Positions 45,406 through 54,560 of a DNA stretch of 64,000 nucleotides are shown piece after piece. The position numbers and the translations under genes are program-made. The notes under the pieces were generated by a model that searched no databases, was not told where the DNA came from, and was given only the letters and a program-made list of their open reading frames with translations. Where the stretch lies: contig NZ_LMUL01000010.1 of assembly GCF_009765965.1 (NCBI RefSeq), positions 1 to 64,000 of the forward strand, in the 5' to 3' direction. The stretch is from Caulobacter sp. S45. Lineage in GTDB: Bacteria > Pseudomonadota > Alphaproteobacteria > Caulobacterales > Caulobacteraceae. Each line of letters begins with the position of its first letter. Positions within the stretch are counted from its first letter, which is position 1.

Positions 45406-46317
45406 ATGTCGACGTCCGCGCCGCCGCTTACGAGCAAGGTCGAAACCGCCATCCGCCTGGGCGTCGACTTCGGCGGCACCAAGATCGCGGCGGCGACGCT
45501 GGATGGCGGCGGGCGGGTGCTGGAGACGCGGCGGGTCGACAATCCGGGCGGCTATGACGCCGCCGTCGCCGCCGTGCGCGATCTGGCCGACGCCCTGTCT
45601 CCGCCAGGCACGCCCATCGGCCTCGGTGGACCGGGATCGCCGTCGCCCGTCACCGGGCTGATCCGCAACGCCAACAGCACCTGGCTGAACGGACGCAACT
45701 TCGGCGCGGACCTGGAGGCGGCGACCGGCCGGCCCGTGCGGTTGGCCAACGACGCCAACTGCTTCGCCCTGTCCGAGGCGACGGACGGGGCGGCGGCGGG
45801 CGCGAAGGTGGTGTTCGGCGTCATCATCGGCACCGGCGTCGGCGGCGGGATCGTGGTCGACGGGAAGCTGGTCGCGGGGGCGGGCGGGGTGGCCGCCGAA
45901 TGGGGCCATATCCCCCTGCCGTGGATGCAGCCCGATGAGTATCCGGGACCTCGGTGCTGGTGCGGCCTGCACGGCTGCATGGAGACCTGGGCCTCGGGTC
46001 CGGCGCTGGAGCGCGACTACGGTCAGGGCGTCCGCGCGCCGGAGATCGTGGCGCGGGCCCGGTCCGGCGAAGCCGACGCCCGTGCGGCCCTGACCCGCTA
46101 CGTCTCGCGCCTGGGACGCGGGTTGGCGGTGATCTGCAACGTGCTGGACCCCGACGTGATCGTGCTCGGCGGCGGCATGTCCAATGTCGAGGAGCTGTAC
46201 GCGGAACTGCCCGCCGCGATCGCGCCCTTCCTGTTCACCGACCAGCCCGAGACGCGCGTGGTGCGCAACCGGCACGGGGATGCTTCCGGCGTGCGGGGCG
46301 CCGCCTGGCTGTGGTGA
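45406..46317 (+). CDS. ROK-family sugar kinase
   Basis: A 303-aa kinase of the ROK family, acting on a hexose or N-acetylhexosamine (fructokinase or NagK-like). ATP motif: RLGVDFGGTKIAAATL. Catalytic Asp in RLANDANCFALSE; GVIIGTGVGGGIVVDG and EWGHIPLP follow, and the zinc knuckle is CWCGLHGCMETWASG. The start may be this ATG (CAGGTT eight bases before) or GTG at 45379, which overlaps the LysR stop. Substrate is not determinable by eye. Confidence 0.92.
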   Translation: MSTSAPPLTSKVETAIRLGVDFGGTKIAAATLDGGGRVLETRRVDNPGGYDAAVAAVRDLADALSPPGTPIGLGGPGSPSPVTGLIRNANSTWLNGRNFGADLEAATGRPVRLANDANCFALSEATDGAAAGAKVVFGVIIGTGVGGGIVVDGKLVAGAGGVAAEWGHIPLPWMQPDEYPGPRCWCGLHGCMETWASGPALERDYGQGVRAPEIVARARSGEADARAALTRYVSRLGRGLAVICNVLDPDVIVLGGGMSNVEELYAELPAAIAPFLFTDQPETRVVRNRHGDASGVRGAAWLW

Positions 46318-46411
46318 GGATCGCGGCTCCGCTGGAAACCCGCCGCCGCTCCGGCTAGAGCATGGTCATCCGGGTTGGGATCGCTCCCATCCGAACGCGT
46401 CGAGGTGTTCT

Positions 46412-47443
46412 GTGACCTATCTCCCCGCCCAGGATCGCTACGACAAGCTGATGCCTTACCGCCGCACGGGCCGTAGCGGGCTCGACCTGCCGGCGATCTC
46501 GCTGGGGCTGTGGCACAACTTCGGCGGCGACGATGTATTCGAGACCGGCCGCGCGGTGCTGCGCCGCGCGTTCGACCGGGGCGTCACCCATTTCGACCTC
46601 GCCAACAACTACGGGCCGCCCTACGGCTCGGCGGAGGAGAATTTCGGCCGCATCCTGGCCGCCGACTTCAAGCCCTACCGCGACGAGCTGGTGATCTCCA
46701 CGAAGGCCGGCTGGGACATGTGGCCGGGGCCGTACGGCGGTATCGGCGGATCGCGCAAGTACCTGCTGGCCAGCCTCGACCAGAGCCTCAAGCGTATGGG
46801 CGTGGACTATGTCGACATCTTCTACTCCCACAGGGTCGACCCGACGACGCCGCTGGAGGAGACCATGGGCGCGCTCGCCCACGCCCATCGGCAGGGCAAG
46901 GCGCTGTACGTCGGCATCTCGTCCTATTCGCCGGAGCTGACGCGCCAGGCGCACGCGATCCTGAAGGCGGAGGGCGTGCCGCTGCTGATCCACCAGCCGT
47001 CCTATTCGATGCTCAACCGTTGGGTCGAGGACGAGCTGCTTGGCGTGCTGGGCGAGCTGGGCGTGGGCTGCATCGCCTTCTCGCCGCTGGCCCAGGGGAT
47101 GCTGACGACCAAGTACCTGGACGGCGTGCCCAAGGATTCCCGCGCCGCGCGCGACTCCTCGCTCGGGAAGGATTTGCTGACGCCCGAGAACATCGCGCGC
47201 ATCCGCGCCCTCGACGCCCTGGCGACCAAGCGCGGCCAGACCCTGGCGCAGATGGCCATCGCCTGGATCCTGCGCGATCTGCGCGTGACCTCGGCCTTGG
47301 TCGGCGCGCGCACGCCGCAACAGCTCGACGATTCCCTGGACGCGGTGAACCGCCTCGACTTCAGCTCCGAAGAGCTGAAGGAGATCGATCGCCACGCGAC
47401 CGAGGGCGGGATCGACCTGTGGAGGGTGTCCTCGAAACTGTAG
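46412..47443 (+). CDS. aldo/keto reductase (YghZ-like)
   Basis: An NADPH-dependent aldo/keto reductase of the Kv-beta/YghZ subgroup (343 aa), in E. coli an L-glyceraldehyde-3-phosphate and methylglyoxal reductase. Catalytic tetrad pieces are FDLANNYGPPYGSAEE (Asp, Tyr), VISTKAG (Lys) and FYSHRVD (His); the C-terminal NADP site is SALVGARTPQQLDDSL. The start is GTG, with GAGGT seven bases upstream; no ATG fits. The gene follows the ROK kinase after about 95 bases. Confidence 0.94.
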   Translation: MTYLPAQDRYDKLMPYRRTGRSGLDLPAISLGLWHNFGGDDVFETGRAVLRRAFDRGVTHFDLANNYGPPYGSAEENFGRILAADFKPYRDELVISTKAGWDMWPGPYGGIGGSRKYLLASLDQSLKRMGVDYVDIFYSHRVDPTTPLEETMGALAHAHRQGKALYVGISSYSPELTRQAHAILKAEGVPLLIHQPSYSMLNRWVEDELLGVLGELGVGCIAFSPLAQGMLTTKYLDGVPKDSRAARDSSLGKDLLTPENIARIRALDALATKRGQTLAQMAIAWILRDLRVTSALVGARTPQQLDDSLDAVNRLDFSSEELKEIDRHATEGGIDLWRVSSKL

Positions 47444-47460
47444 GCGGGGCTTGGAGTTTG

Positions 47461-47568
47461 TGCGTGCTTCGAGACGCCCCCTTCGGGGCTCCTCAGCATG
47501 ACGGGCCTTGGTGTGGACTGAAAAATTTCGTCATGCTGAGGAGCGCGAAGCGCGTCTCGAAGCACGCA
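47461..47568. repeat. family-1 intergenic inverted repeat, copy B
   Basis: The ends TGCGTGCTTCGAGACGC (47461-47477) and GCGTCTCGAAGCACGCA (47552-47568) are perfect 17-bp inverted repeats; internally CTCCTCAGCATGACG and CGTCATGCTGAGGAG extend the pairing. It lies between two convergent genes and can serve as a bidirectional hairpin. Confidence 0.88.
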
Positions 47569-47590
47569 CGACGCCGCCGCCTGCCGAGCT

Positions 47591-48556
47591 CTAGAGCAAA
47601 TCCGGCGGCGGCTTCCCGGCGAAGAAGGCGTCCAGGTTGTCCACCGCCCGGTCGCCCATCGCCTCACGCGTCTCGGTGGTGGCGCTGCCCATGTGCGGCA
47701 GCAGGACCACGTTCTCTAGGTCGAGGAAACCGTCCGGCACCTCGGGCTCGGCGCTGAACACGTCCAGCCCCGCCCCGGCGATGGTCCCGGCGCGGAGCGC
47801 CGCCTCCAGCGCCGCCTCGTCGACCACCGAGCCGCGCGCGGTGTTGATCAGCAGGGCGGTCGGCTTCATCTTCTGCAGGCGCGCGGCGTCGATCAGGTGG
47901 TGGGTGTCCGCGCCGCCGGGAATGTGCAGCGAGACCACGTCCGCCTCCGCCAGCATATCGTCCAGGGGCCGCCAGCGGCCGCCGGTCTCGGCCTCGACCT
48001 CGGGGGCGGCGGGGCGTCGGCTGCTGTAGAGGATCGACATGCCCAGGCCGTGACGCGCCATCCGCGCGGTCGCCTGGCCGATGCGGCCGAAGCCGACCAC
48101 GCCCAGCGTCTTGCCGACCAGGGTGGTCCCCAACAGCCGGGTGGCGCCCCAGCCAACCCATCGCCCGGCGCGGACCTGTCGCTCGCCCTCGCCGGCGCGC
48201 CTGGCGATCATCAGCATCAGGGTCAGCGCCAGTTCGGCGGTGGCGTCGGTGAGCACGTCGGGGGTGTTGCTCACCGCGATCCCGTGACGACGGCAGGCCT
48301 CCAGGTCGATATGGTTCACGCCCACGCCGTAGTTGGCGAAGATCTTCACTCTCGCCCCTTCGCGCGCGACCACGTCGGCGGTGATCGAGTCGACCACCGT
48401 GGGGCAGATGGCGTCGAATTCCATCATCGCCTCGGCCAGGACGGCGGGCGACAGGGGTTGGTCGTCGGGGTTCAGCACGACGTCGTAGGCGGCGGCCAAT
48501 CGGCGCTCCACCGCTTGCGGCCACTTGCGGGTCAGCAGCACCTTGGGCCGGGTCAT
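47591..48556 (-). CDS. D-2-hydroxyacid dehydrogenase (glyoxylate/hydroxypyruvate reductase-like)
   Basis: A 321-aa NAD(P)-dependent reductase of the D-isomer-specific family. NAD motif LGVVGFGRIGQATARMARHG; catalytic Arg in LINTARGSVVDEAAL, Glu in AGLDVFSAEPEVP, and His in VVLLPHMGSATTETREAM. The sequence FANYGVGVNHIDLEACRRHG matches the glyoxylate reductase/glycerate dehydrogenase group. It stands alone between repeat copy B and cheR. Confidence 0.93.
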   Translation of the reverse strand: MTRPKVLLTRKWPQAVERRLAAAYDVVLNPDDQPLSPAVLAEAMMEFDAICPTVVDSITADVVAREGARVKIFANYGVGVNHIDLEACRRHGIAVSNTPDVLTDATAELALTLMLMIARRAGEGERQVRAGRWVGWGATRLLGTTLVGKTLGVVGFGRIGQATARMARHGLGMSILYSSRRPAAPEVEAETGGRWRPLDDMLAEADVVSLHIPGGADTHHLIDAARLQKMKPTALLINTARGSVVDEAALEAALRAGTIAGAGLDVFSAEPEVPDGFLDLENVVLLPHMGSATTETREAMGDRAVDNLDAFFAGKPPPDLL

Positions 48557-48661
48557 CGCGCCTCCGATATCGATAAGGCGCGGTCTAGCAGGTGGGACGA
48601 TCGAGATGAAGCGATGGGCCTGACGGAAGCACGCCGTCGCTGGAAGACGCCTACGGCTGGA

Positions 48662-49483
48662 TCAGGCCGCCGCGCGCTTCAACGGATCGGAGGCGCGGAA
48701 GACGCCGATGTTGGCTTCGGTTTCTCGAAAGTCCGTCGGGGCGACCTCGTTCTGGCCGAGCACCAGCACACCGTCGTCCGCAAGGGCGGGGGCGAACTGC
48801 TGCAGCAGCACCGCGCGGGCGGCGGGATCGAGATAGCTGACCACGTTGCGGCACAGGATCAGGTCGAAGCGGCGCACGCTGCGGCGCGCCTCCATCAGGT
48901 TCAGCCGGCGCCAGCGGATTTGGCCGCGCAGATGCGGCGAGGCGCTCCACATCTCGTCCACCTTCTCGAAGTGGCGGAGCAGATAGCGGATCGGCAGGCC
49001 GCGCTGGACCTCGAACTGGGTGTAGATGCCCGCATGCGCCTTTTCGAGCGCGCGCTGGGACAGGTCGGTGGCCACGATCTCCAGCCGCAGGCCCGGCATG
49101 GTGTCGGCCGACTCCAGCGCCAGCATGGCCAGGGAATAGGCTTCCTGGCCGGTGGCGCAGCCCGCGCACCAGACCTGGATCAGCTTTTCCGCCCGCCCCG
49201 CCAGCAGGCCGGGCAGGGTGTGGTCGCGCAGGTGCCCGAATACGTCGGGGTCGCGGAAGAAGGCGGTGTCAGTGACCGCCAGCGCCTCGCAGGCGGCGTC
49301 CAGCAAGCGCTCGTCGCCGCCGGCCAGCAGGCGCTGCCCGAGTTCGTCCACCGAAGCCGCGTTTTCCCGCCGCGCCAGCAGGGCCAGGCGGCTCTCGACG
49401 AAATAAGCCTTGTCGCCGCGCAGCAGCAATCCTGCGCGCGCCTGGACGATCCGGCTCAGTTCTGCGAGGTCGGCAGGGTTCAC
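48662..49483 (-). CDS. cheR: CheR-type chemoreceptor methyltransferase
   Basis: SAM-dependent methylation of glutamates on chemoreceptors (273 aa). An N-terminal helical domain (LAELSRIVQARAGLLLRGDK) is followed by the SAM core: WCAGCATGQEAYSLAMLALE (motif I region), IVATDLSQRALEKAHAGIYT, and FDLILCRNVVSYLDPAARAV. Its ATG overlaps the cheY stop (ATGA). No receptor, cheA or cheB is in the window, so it may serve a non-motility or diffuse chemotaxis function. Confidence 0.93.
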   Translation of the reverse strand: MNPADLAELSRIVQARAGLLLRGDKAYFVESRLALLARRENAASVDELGQRLLAGGDERLLDAACEALAVTDTAFFRDPDVFGHLRDHTLPGLLAGRAEKLIQVWCAGCATGQEAYSLAMLALESADTMPGLRLEIVATDLSQRALEKAHAGIYTQFEVQRGLPIRYLLRHFEKVDEMWSASPHLRGQIRWRRLNLMEARRSVRRFDLILCRNVVSYLDPAARAVLLQQFAPALADDGVLVLGQNEVAPTDFRETEANIGVFRASDPLKRAAA

Positions 49484-49845
49484 AGCAGACCCGCCAGTCC
49501 GAACTTGTGGGCGACAATGTCGCCGTCGAACGGCTTCATGATGAATTCGTCGGCGCCCTGGTCGAGCGCCTCGGCGATGCGGGCGGGTTCGTTCTCGGCG
49601 GCGCAGAAGACCACGATCGGACGGCCGCCCTCGGGCTCTTGGCGCAGGGTGCGCACGAATTCCAGGCCGTCCATGTTAGGCATCCGCCAGTCCACCAGGA
49701 TGGCGTCGGGCATGGCGGTGCGGCAGAAGGCCAACGCCTCGGCGCCGTCGCTGGCTTCGGCGGTCTCGAAGTCGAGCGCTTCCAGGATGCGGCGAGCCAC
49801 CTTGCGCACGACCCGGCTGTCATCGACGACCAGGCACATCTTCAT
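49480..49845 (-). CDS. single-domain response regulator (CheY-like)
   Basis: A 121-aa receiver domain without output domain. The acidic pair is VVDDSR (Asp8, Asp9), the phosphoacceptor is Asp52 in ILVDWRMPNMDG, and the invariant Lys is K104 in FIMKPFDG. The switch Ser/Thr position (T87 in E. coli CheY) reads Ala in VVFCAAENE, which is unusual. The ATG selected gives a normal receiver start; the frame extends 17 codons upstream without receiver features. It is co-translated with cheR. Confidence 0.9.
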   Translation of the reverse strand: MKMCLVVDDSRVVRKVARRILEALDFETAEASDGAEALAFCRTAMPDAILVDWRMPNMDGLEFVRTLRQEPEGGRPIVVFCAAENEPARIAEALDQGADEFIMKPFDGDIVAHKFGLAGLL

Positions 49846-50023
49846 GCGCGACGCTCCACTCCAGGATACGCTGGGATGGGGAATTTCCATTTCCATCGCA
49901 CCAGCTTGCGCGACGGAACAAGCCGCCGCGATCCCTTCGCAAACTAGTCGCGTCTGGTTAAGGAGCCGTGGAGCGGTTGGGTTGCCAGGAAGTAAACAGC
50001 GTCGCGCCCGCGTCGCAGGGCGT

Positions 50024-50665
50024 CTACTCGCTCCAGCTCGAATTAAGGATCATGTCGCAGAAGTTGAGCCGTACATAGCTGGGGTCGCGCAGGCTCAGCA
50101 CGTCGGCCTTGACGTTGCCGAAGGTTGTCAGCGGCTTGTGGATCGTCCCGCAGGCGAAGGCGTCGATGATCCCGTTCTTGAAATCGTGACCGCGCGGGTG
50201 ATGCGCGCAGACCTCTCGTCGCTGTTCGGCGCTGAAGGCGTCGTAGTCCAGCCCCAGGACATCCATCTCGACACCGGCGGTGACTAGGGCGACGACCGGA
50301 CGCTTGTGCTTGGGGATGCCGGGCGTGGTGTGCAGCGCGATGGCGTCCCAGACGTCGTCCACGTCGCTCTCGTTCACGCCGTGCGCGCGCATGAAGGCTG
50401 CGGCGGCGTTGGCCCCGTCGACCTCGAAGCGTTCGTCGGCGCTGACGTACGGCGGCTGTAGTCCCATGTCGTGGAACATCGCTCCCAGGTAAAGCAGTTC
50501 GGCGTCGACCTTCAGCCCCTGGCGCTGGCCGCTCAGGGCCCCGAACAGGAACACTCGGTTGGAGTGGTGGTAAAGCAGCTCGGATTCGGTATCGCGGACC
50601 AGTTGCTCCGCTTCGAGGACTATCCTGCTGTCGGGAATGGCGACGCCGGCGATGATCTTGGGCAT
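50024..50665 (-). CDS. HD-domain protein
   Basis: A 213-aa metal-dependent phosphohydrolase-fold protein. The HD ligands are LYHHSNRVFLFG, YLGAMFHDMGLQ (the HD pair), and DAIALHTTPGIP; such single HD proteins include cyanamide hydratase-like members that act on small nitriles or nucleotides. The rest is helical, without signal peptide or membrane segment. It is divergent from the GlxA-type regulator across 255 bases. Substrate is unknown. Confidence 0.85.
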   Translation of the reverse strand: MPKIIAGVAIPDSRIVLEAEQLVRDTESELLYHHSNRVFLFGALSGQRQGLKVDAELLYLGAMFHDMGLQPPYVSADERFEVDGANAAAAFMRAHGVNESDVDDVWDAIALHTTPGIPKHKRPVVALVTAGVEMDVLGLDYDAFSAEQRREVCAHHPRGHDFKNGIIDAFACGTIHKPLTTFGNVKADVLSLRDPSYVRLNFCDMILNSSWSE

Positions 50666-50920
50666 GTGAGGCTCCTTTGGGGATGATCTGGGCGCGTCGC
50701 CCGAGCGGCGGGCCCTGGGATGTCGGCCCCATCATCCGCCAGGGGAGGGGGGCGGGCCACGGGCTCGAACCCTGCAAAACCGCCAAACAGACACGCATTC
50801 CGGCCGCCCATAGGCATCGAGGCGGGTTTCCTGAAAGCGCGGGGTCGTTTGCGACCGCGTGGGCGTGGCGTATGCATCCAGTTCGCGCGGCTATGCGCAC
50901 GGTGTCTGGAGTTCTTCGTC

Positions 50921-51880
50921 TTGAAGACCGTGGCCCTCGCGATCTTTCCCGGCGTCCAGGCGCTGGACGTGGCCGGGCCGCTCGACGTGTTCAACGAGGC
51001 GAACGGCTTCCTGGGCGAGGACCAGCGCTATGGGCTCTGTCTGGTTGGCGCCGATCGCGCGGCCGTCAGGGCCTCCAACGGCATGTCGATCACGCCGGAC
51101 CTCGCCTTCCACGAGGCGCGACCGGCCTACGATCTGGCGCTGGTGGCGGGAGGACCTGGGCTTCCGACATCCGAACCCGAGCCCCGGTTGACCGAATGGC
51201 TGGTGGCGATGGCCGAGAGCTGCCCGCTGTACGGGTCGATCTGCACTGGCGCGTTCGCCCTGGGCCATGCCGGGCTGATCGACGGCCGGACCGTGACCAC
51301 CCACTGGCAGGATGCGCCTTTGTTGGCCCTACGGTTTCCCCGGGCCCGTGTCGAACTCGACCGGATTCACATCCGCGACGGAACGCTCGTCACTTCGGCG
51401 GGAGTGACCGCCGGGATCGATCTGAGCCTGGCGATCGTCCAGCAGGACCACGGCCCCGAGGTGGCGCTGGCGGTGGCCAAGCGTCTGGTGGTGGTCGCCC
51501 AGCGCCAGGGCGGCCAATCCCAGTTCAGTCCCTACCTGGTCCCGTTCGCGGCGGAGGACTCGCCGATCGCCCGCGTCCACGCCCACGTCATGGCCCATCT
51601 GCGTGAGGCGAACAGCGTGGAGATCCTGGCCCAGGTCGCGGGCATGAGCCCACGCACCTTCGTGCGCGTCTTCAAGCGGGAGACCCGGATCACCTCAGCC
51701 GAGTTCGTCGAACGCGCCCGCATCGACGCGGCGCGTCGTCGCCTCGAGGGCGGCGATCTGGCGTTGAAGGGCGTGGCCTATGAATGCGGCTTTGGCGGCG
51801 CCGAGCATATGCGCCTGGTGTTCATGAAGCGCCTGGGCGTCACGCCGAACCAGTATCGCGCCAGCTTCAGGGCGAGCTGA
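50921..51880 (+). CDS. GlxA-family AraC-type transcriptional regulator (DJ-1/PfpI domain)
   Basis: A 319-aa regulator. Residues about 1-180 form a DJ-1/PfpI-like domain (VALAIFPGVQALDVAGPLDV, then SICTGAFALGHAGLIDG, carrying the Cys of the nucleophile elbow); residues about 215-315 are an AraC-type DNA-binding domain (EILAQVAGMSPRTFVRVFKR, then VAYECGFGGAEHMRLVFMKR). The start is TTG, with GGAG about ten bases before it; an ATG further upstream encodes an unlikely 67-residue extension. It may control the divergent HD gene. Ligand is unknown. Confidence 0.9.
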   Translation: MKTVALAIFPGVQALDVAGPLDVFNEANGFLGEDQRYGLCLVGADRAAVRASNGMSITPDLAFHEARPAYDLALVAGGPGLPTSEPEPRLTEWLVAMAESCPLYGSICTGAFALGHAGLIDGRTVTTHWQDAPLLALRFPRARVELDRIHIRDGTLVTSAGVTAGIDLSLAIVQQDHGPEVALAVAKRLVVVAQRQGGQSQFSPYLVPFAAEDSPIARVHAHVMAHLREANSVEILAQVAGMSPRTFVRVFKRETRITSAEFVERARIDAARRRLEGGDLALKGVAYECGFGGAEHMRLVFMKRLGVTPNQYRASFRAS

Positions 51881-51898
51881 CGGCTCCGGGCGACGTCG

Positions 51899-52612
51899 CT
51901 AATCCGCCGCGACCCGCGCGCGCAGCGTCACCCGCTCCTCGGCCACGGCGAAATCGACCCGACCGCCGGCCGCCTTCAGCAGCAGGTGCAGATAGTAGGC
52001 CTGCACCCAGTGGCCGCCGAGGCCGCCTTCCAGCTTCTCGCCGCGCAGGCCGGTGGTCACTTCGGGCCGAAGGCGGGCGCGCGGCCCGACGGCCTCCACC
52101 CACAGCAGCACGTCGTTGTCCTGGATCGTGGCCGAGATGCGCGCCAGCCCGCCGGTCGGCAAGGCGCCGGCGCCGATCTGGGCCAGGTTGAGCAGGGCGC
52201 GGGCGGCGGTCTTGTTCAGCCCCGCCATGGGCGTGGACCACTCCATCTGCGGGCGGACATGGGCGAAGACGCCGCGCGCCAGTTTCTCCAACTCGCGCAC
52301 GTCGAAGGTCTCGGCCGAGGCCGAGGCGCCGAACGCCACCCGCGCGAAGGCCAGCATGTCCACCAGCTTGCGCGCCGAGGTGTTGATCAGGTTCATGGCG
52401 TCTTCGCGCATGTCGGCGGCGGTGGGGTCCTCCAGCAGGTCCAACCCCGAGACGATGGCGCTCGCCGGACTGACGAAGTCGTGGCAGAGGCGCGCGGATA
52501 GCTGGGCCGCCAGCTCGCCGGCTGTGACCGGTTCGGCGGGGGGCGTCAGAGGGTCGTCCCAGGTCGGGGCGGACGACGGTGCGTAGTCGGTTTCGGGCAT
52601 GGGATCGGTCAT
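51899..52612 (-). CDS. chpT: histidine phosphotransferase ChpT
   Basis: The phosphotransferase that passes phosphate from CckA to CtrA and CpdR in alphaproteobacterial cell-cycle control (237 aa). The phospho-accepting His is H44 in RLCHDFVSPASAIVSGLDLL, within the helical hairpin dimerisation domain; the C-terminal degenerate ATPase-like domain holds LNKTAARALLNLAQIGAGAL and GLGGHWVQAYYLHLLLKAAG. Length and the motif around His match C. crescentus ChpT from memory. It converges with the GlxA gene and lies downstream of ftsZ in the opposite direction of travel from the left. Confidence 0.93.
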   Translation of the reverse strand: MTDPMPETDYAPSSAPTWDDPLTPPAEPVTAGELAAQLSARLCHDFVSPASAIVSGLDLLEDPTAADMREDAMNLINTSARKLVDMLAFARVAFGASASAETFDVRELEKLARGVFAHVRPQMEWSTPMAGLNKTAARALLNLAQIGAGALPTGGLARISATIQDNDVLLWVEAVGPRARLRPEVTTGLRGEKLEGGLGGHWVQAYYLHLLLKAAGGRVDFAVAEERVTLRARVAAD

Positions 52613-52755
52613 GGTCGGGTCTGCACTCGGAAGTCTTTAGCGTGGCTGGACCGAAGTGTGTTGGAAATACGGCTTGGCGTCGCGTCCGGAGCTCCGCTCG
52701 TCCTCATGGCTTTTGCGGATGGGCGGCGGTCGGGCGGGACATCCGATCTCGGCGC

Positions 52756-52789
52756 AATAAAAAACCCCGGAAGCGCTGGGCTTCCGGGG
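52756..52789 (-). terminator. strong intrinsic terminator of ftsZ
   Basis: A 10-bp perfect stem CCCCGGAAGC/GCTTCCGGGG with a 5-base loop, followed on the minus strand by TTTTTTATT. It lies 27 bases after the ftsZ stop and ends the division/cell-wall cluster. Confidence 0.93.
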
Positions 52790-52815
52790 GCCTTCATTTC
52801 GGATTCTTTTCCCGC

Positions 52816-54396
52816 TCAGTTCGCGAGGCGGCGGAGAAAGGAGGGTATGTCCAGATCCTCCGTCGAATCATGGGGTTCGATGTTCGGCTGGATGGCGGGC
52901 TGAGCGCTGCCGCCGCCCTGGACCGCACGCGTGGGCGCGGGCGGGGGATTGGGCTGAGGATGATGAGCGCCCTGCGAATAGTCCTGACGCGGACGACCGC
53001 CGAACAGGCTGAGCCAGCCGCCCTTCTTGGGCTCGGGCTGTCGGGGCGCGTAGCCCTGGCGGTTCTCGTAGGCCGGGCGCTGGGCCAGGCTTTGGGGCGC
53101 GGGCCGCTTGGTCAAGCCGAGCTGCTCGTCTTCGCTGTCTTCGACCGAGGGGTCGATGATGCGGATGATCGGCTCGGGCGCCGGAGTTACGACCGGCTTT
53201 TCCTGCGCCGTCCCGGTGGTGGCGGCCGATTCGGGACGCGCGGGCTCGGGCCACAGGGTGGGCGTCGACGACGGGGTCGAATAGGACGTCGAGGGCGCTG
53301 AGGTCGGCCAGGCCGGTTGCTCGCCCGCCGCGCGGGCGGGAGTGGTCTGGACGCGCAGCGGCGGGGCTGCGGGCAGGGGCGCAGGCTGGCGAAGGTTGGG
53401 GCGCTGAGCCGGGTCGGCCTGGGTCTGGACGCCGGCGTCCATGCCGGTGGCCACGACGGAGACGCGGATGCTGCCTTCCAGCGACGGGTCGAAGGCGGCG
53501 CCGAAGATGATGTTTGCGTCCGGATCGACTTCCGACGAGATGGCGTTGGCCGCTTCGTCGACTTCCAGCAGGGTCATGTCCAGGCCGCCGGTGACGTTGA
53601 CCAGCACGGCCTTGGCGCCCTTGAGCGAGACCTCGTCCAGCAGCGGGTTGGCGATGGCGTTCTGCGCGGCCATCAGGGCGCGGTCCTCGCCATTGGCCTC
53701 GCCGGTGCCCATCATGGCCTTGCCCATCTCGGTCATCACCGAGCGGACGTCGGCGAAGTCGAGGTTGATCAGGCCCGGCATCACCATCAGGTCGGTGATC
53801 GAGCGCACGCCCGAATGCAGCACCTGGTCGGCCATGGCGAAGGCCTCGGCGAAGGTGGTGCGCTCGTTGGCGACGCGGAACAGGTTCTGGTTGGGGATGA
53901 CGATCAGGGTGTCGACGTAGCGCTGCAGTTCGCTCACGCCGGCGTCCGACAGGCGCATCCGGTGACGGCCCTCGAAGTGGAACGGCTTGGTGACGACGCC
54001 GACGGTCAGGATGCCACGCTCGCGCGCCGCCTTGGCGATGATCGGCGCCGCCCCGGTGCCGGTGCCGCCGCCCATGCCGGCGGTGATGAACACCATGTGG
54101 GCGCCTTCGAGGTGCTCGCCGATCTCGGGGAAGCTCTCCTCGGCCGCGCTCATGCCGACCTCGGGGTGCGCGCCTGCGCCCAACCCTTGGGTGACGGTGA
54201 TGCCGAGCTGGATGCGGCGGTCGGTCTTGGCGAACTGGAGCTGTTGCGCGTCGGTGTTGGCGACGACGAACTCGACACCCTCGAGGCCCGCCTCGATCAT
54301 GTTGTTGACGGCGTTCCCGCCGGCCCCGCCGACGCCGAACACGACGATCCGCGGCTTCAATTCCGTGGCGCGAGGCGCCGAGAGATGTATCGCCAT
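52816..54396 (-). CDS. ftsZ: cell division protein FtsZ
   Basis: Tubulin-like GTPase that forms the Z-ring (526 aa). The GTP-binding T loops include [20 protein letters not shown] and the tubulin signature [18 protein letters not shown] near residue 107; the T7 loop [19 protein letters not shown] follows. After about residue 320 comes a long Pro/Gln/Ala-rich linker, and the conserved C-terminal peptide is [13 protein letters not shown], which binds FtsA and other partners. Long linkers are normal in Caulobacteraceae. A CtrA box and GANTC sites lie upstream. Confidence 0.98.
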   Translation of the reverse strand: MAIHLSAPRATELKPRIVVFGVGGAGGNAVNNMIEAGLEGVEFVVANTDAQQLQFAKTDRRIQLGITVTQGLGAGAHPEVGMSAAEESFPEIGEHLEGAHMVFITAGMGGGTGTGAAPIIAKAARERGILTVGVVTKPFHFEGRHRMRLSDAGVSELQRYVDTLIVIPNQNLFRVANERTTFAEAFAMADQVLHSGVRSITDLMVMPGLINLDFADVRSVMTEMGKAMMGTGEANGEDRALMAAQNAIANPLLDEVSLKGAKAVLVNVTGGLDMTLLEVDEAANAISSEVDPDANIIFGAAFDPSLEGSIRVSVVATGMDAGVQTQADPAQRPNLRQPAPLPAAPPLRVQTTPARAAGEQPAWPTSAPSTSYSTPSSTPTLWPEPARPESAATTGTAQEKPVVTPAPEPIIRIIDPSVEDSEDEQLGLTKRPAPQSLAQRPAYENRQGYAPRQPEPKKGGWLSLFGGRPRQDYSQGAHHPQPNPPPAPTRAVQGGGSAQPAIQPNIEPHDSTEDLDIPSFLRRLAN

Positions 54397-54488
54397 GGAT
54401 TTCTTTCCTTAGACCGACGGCCCCACGATCCGACGACGGACGACCATTCTTGGCATCCCACCGCGGCGCCGATAAGACACCCTTATCC

Positions 54489-54503
54489 TTAACCCGTAGT
54501 TAA
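54489..54503. promoter_or_regulatory. CtrA binding box TTAA-N7-TTAA
   Basis: TTAA at 54489-54492 and TTAA at 54500-54503 are separated by exactly seven bases, the consensus full site of CtrA. It lies about 93 bases before the ftsZ ATG. In C. crescentus, CtrA represses ftsZ in swarmer cells. Confidence 0.72.
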
Positions 54504-54513
54504 CCCCTACCCC

Positions 54514-54560
54514 GAGTCGCGGATTCGATAAGACCCGATGCAGTAACAATTCACTGATTC
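54514..54560. promoter_or_regulatory. cluster of three GANTC (CcrM) methylation sites
   Basis: GAGTC at 54514, GATTC at 54522 and GATTC at 54556 lie within 47 bases, immediately ftsA-ward of the CtrA box. GANTC is the CcrM adenine methylation site; methylation state, read by GcrA, controls ftsZ in Caulobacter. Confidence 0.65.

Noticed and set aside
46373-46392. Short hairpin GGTTGGGA/TCCCATCC before the aldo/keto reductase
   Set aside because: Stem has a mismatch and no T run; could be part of a REP-like element but too weak to call.
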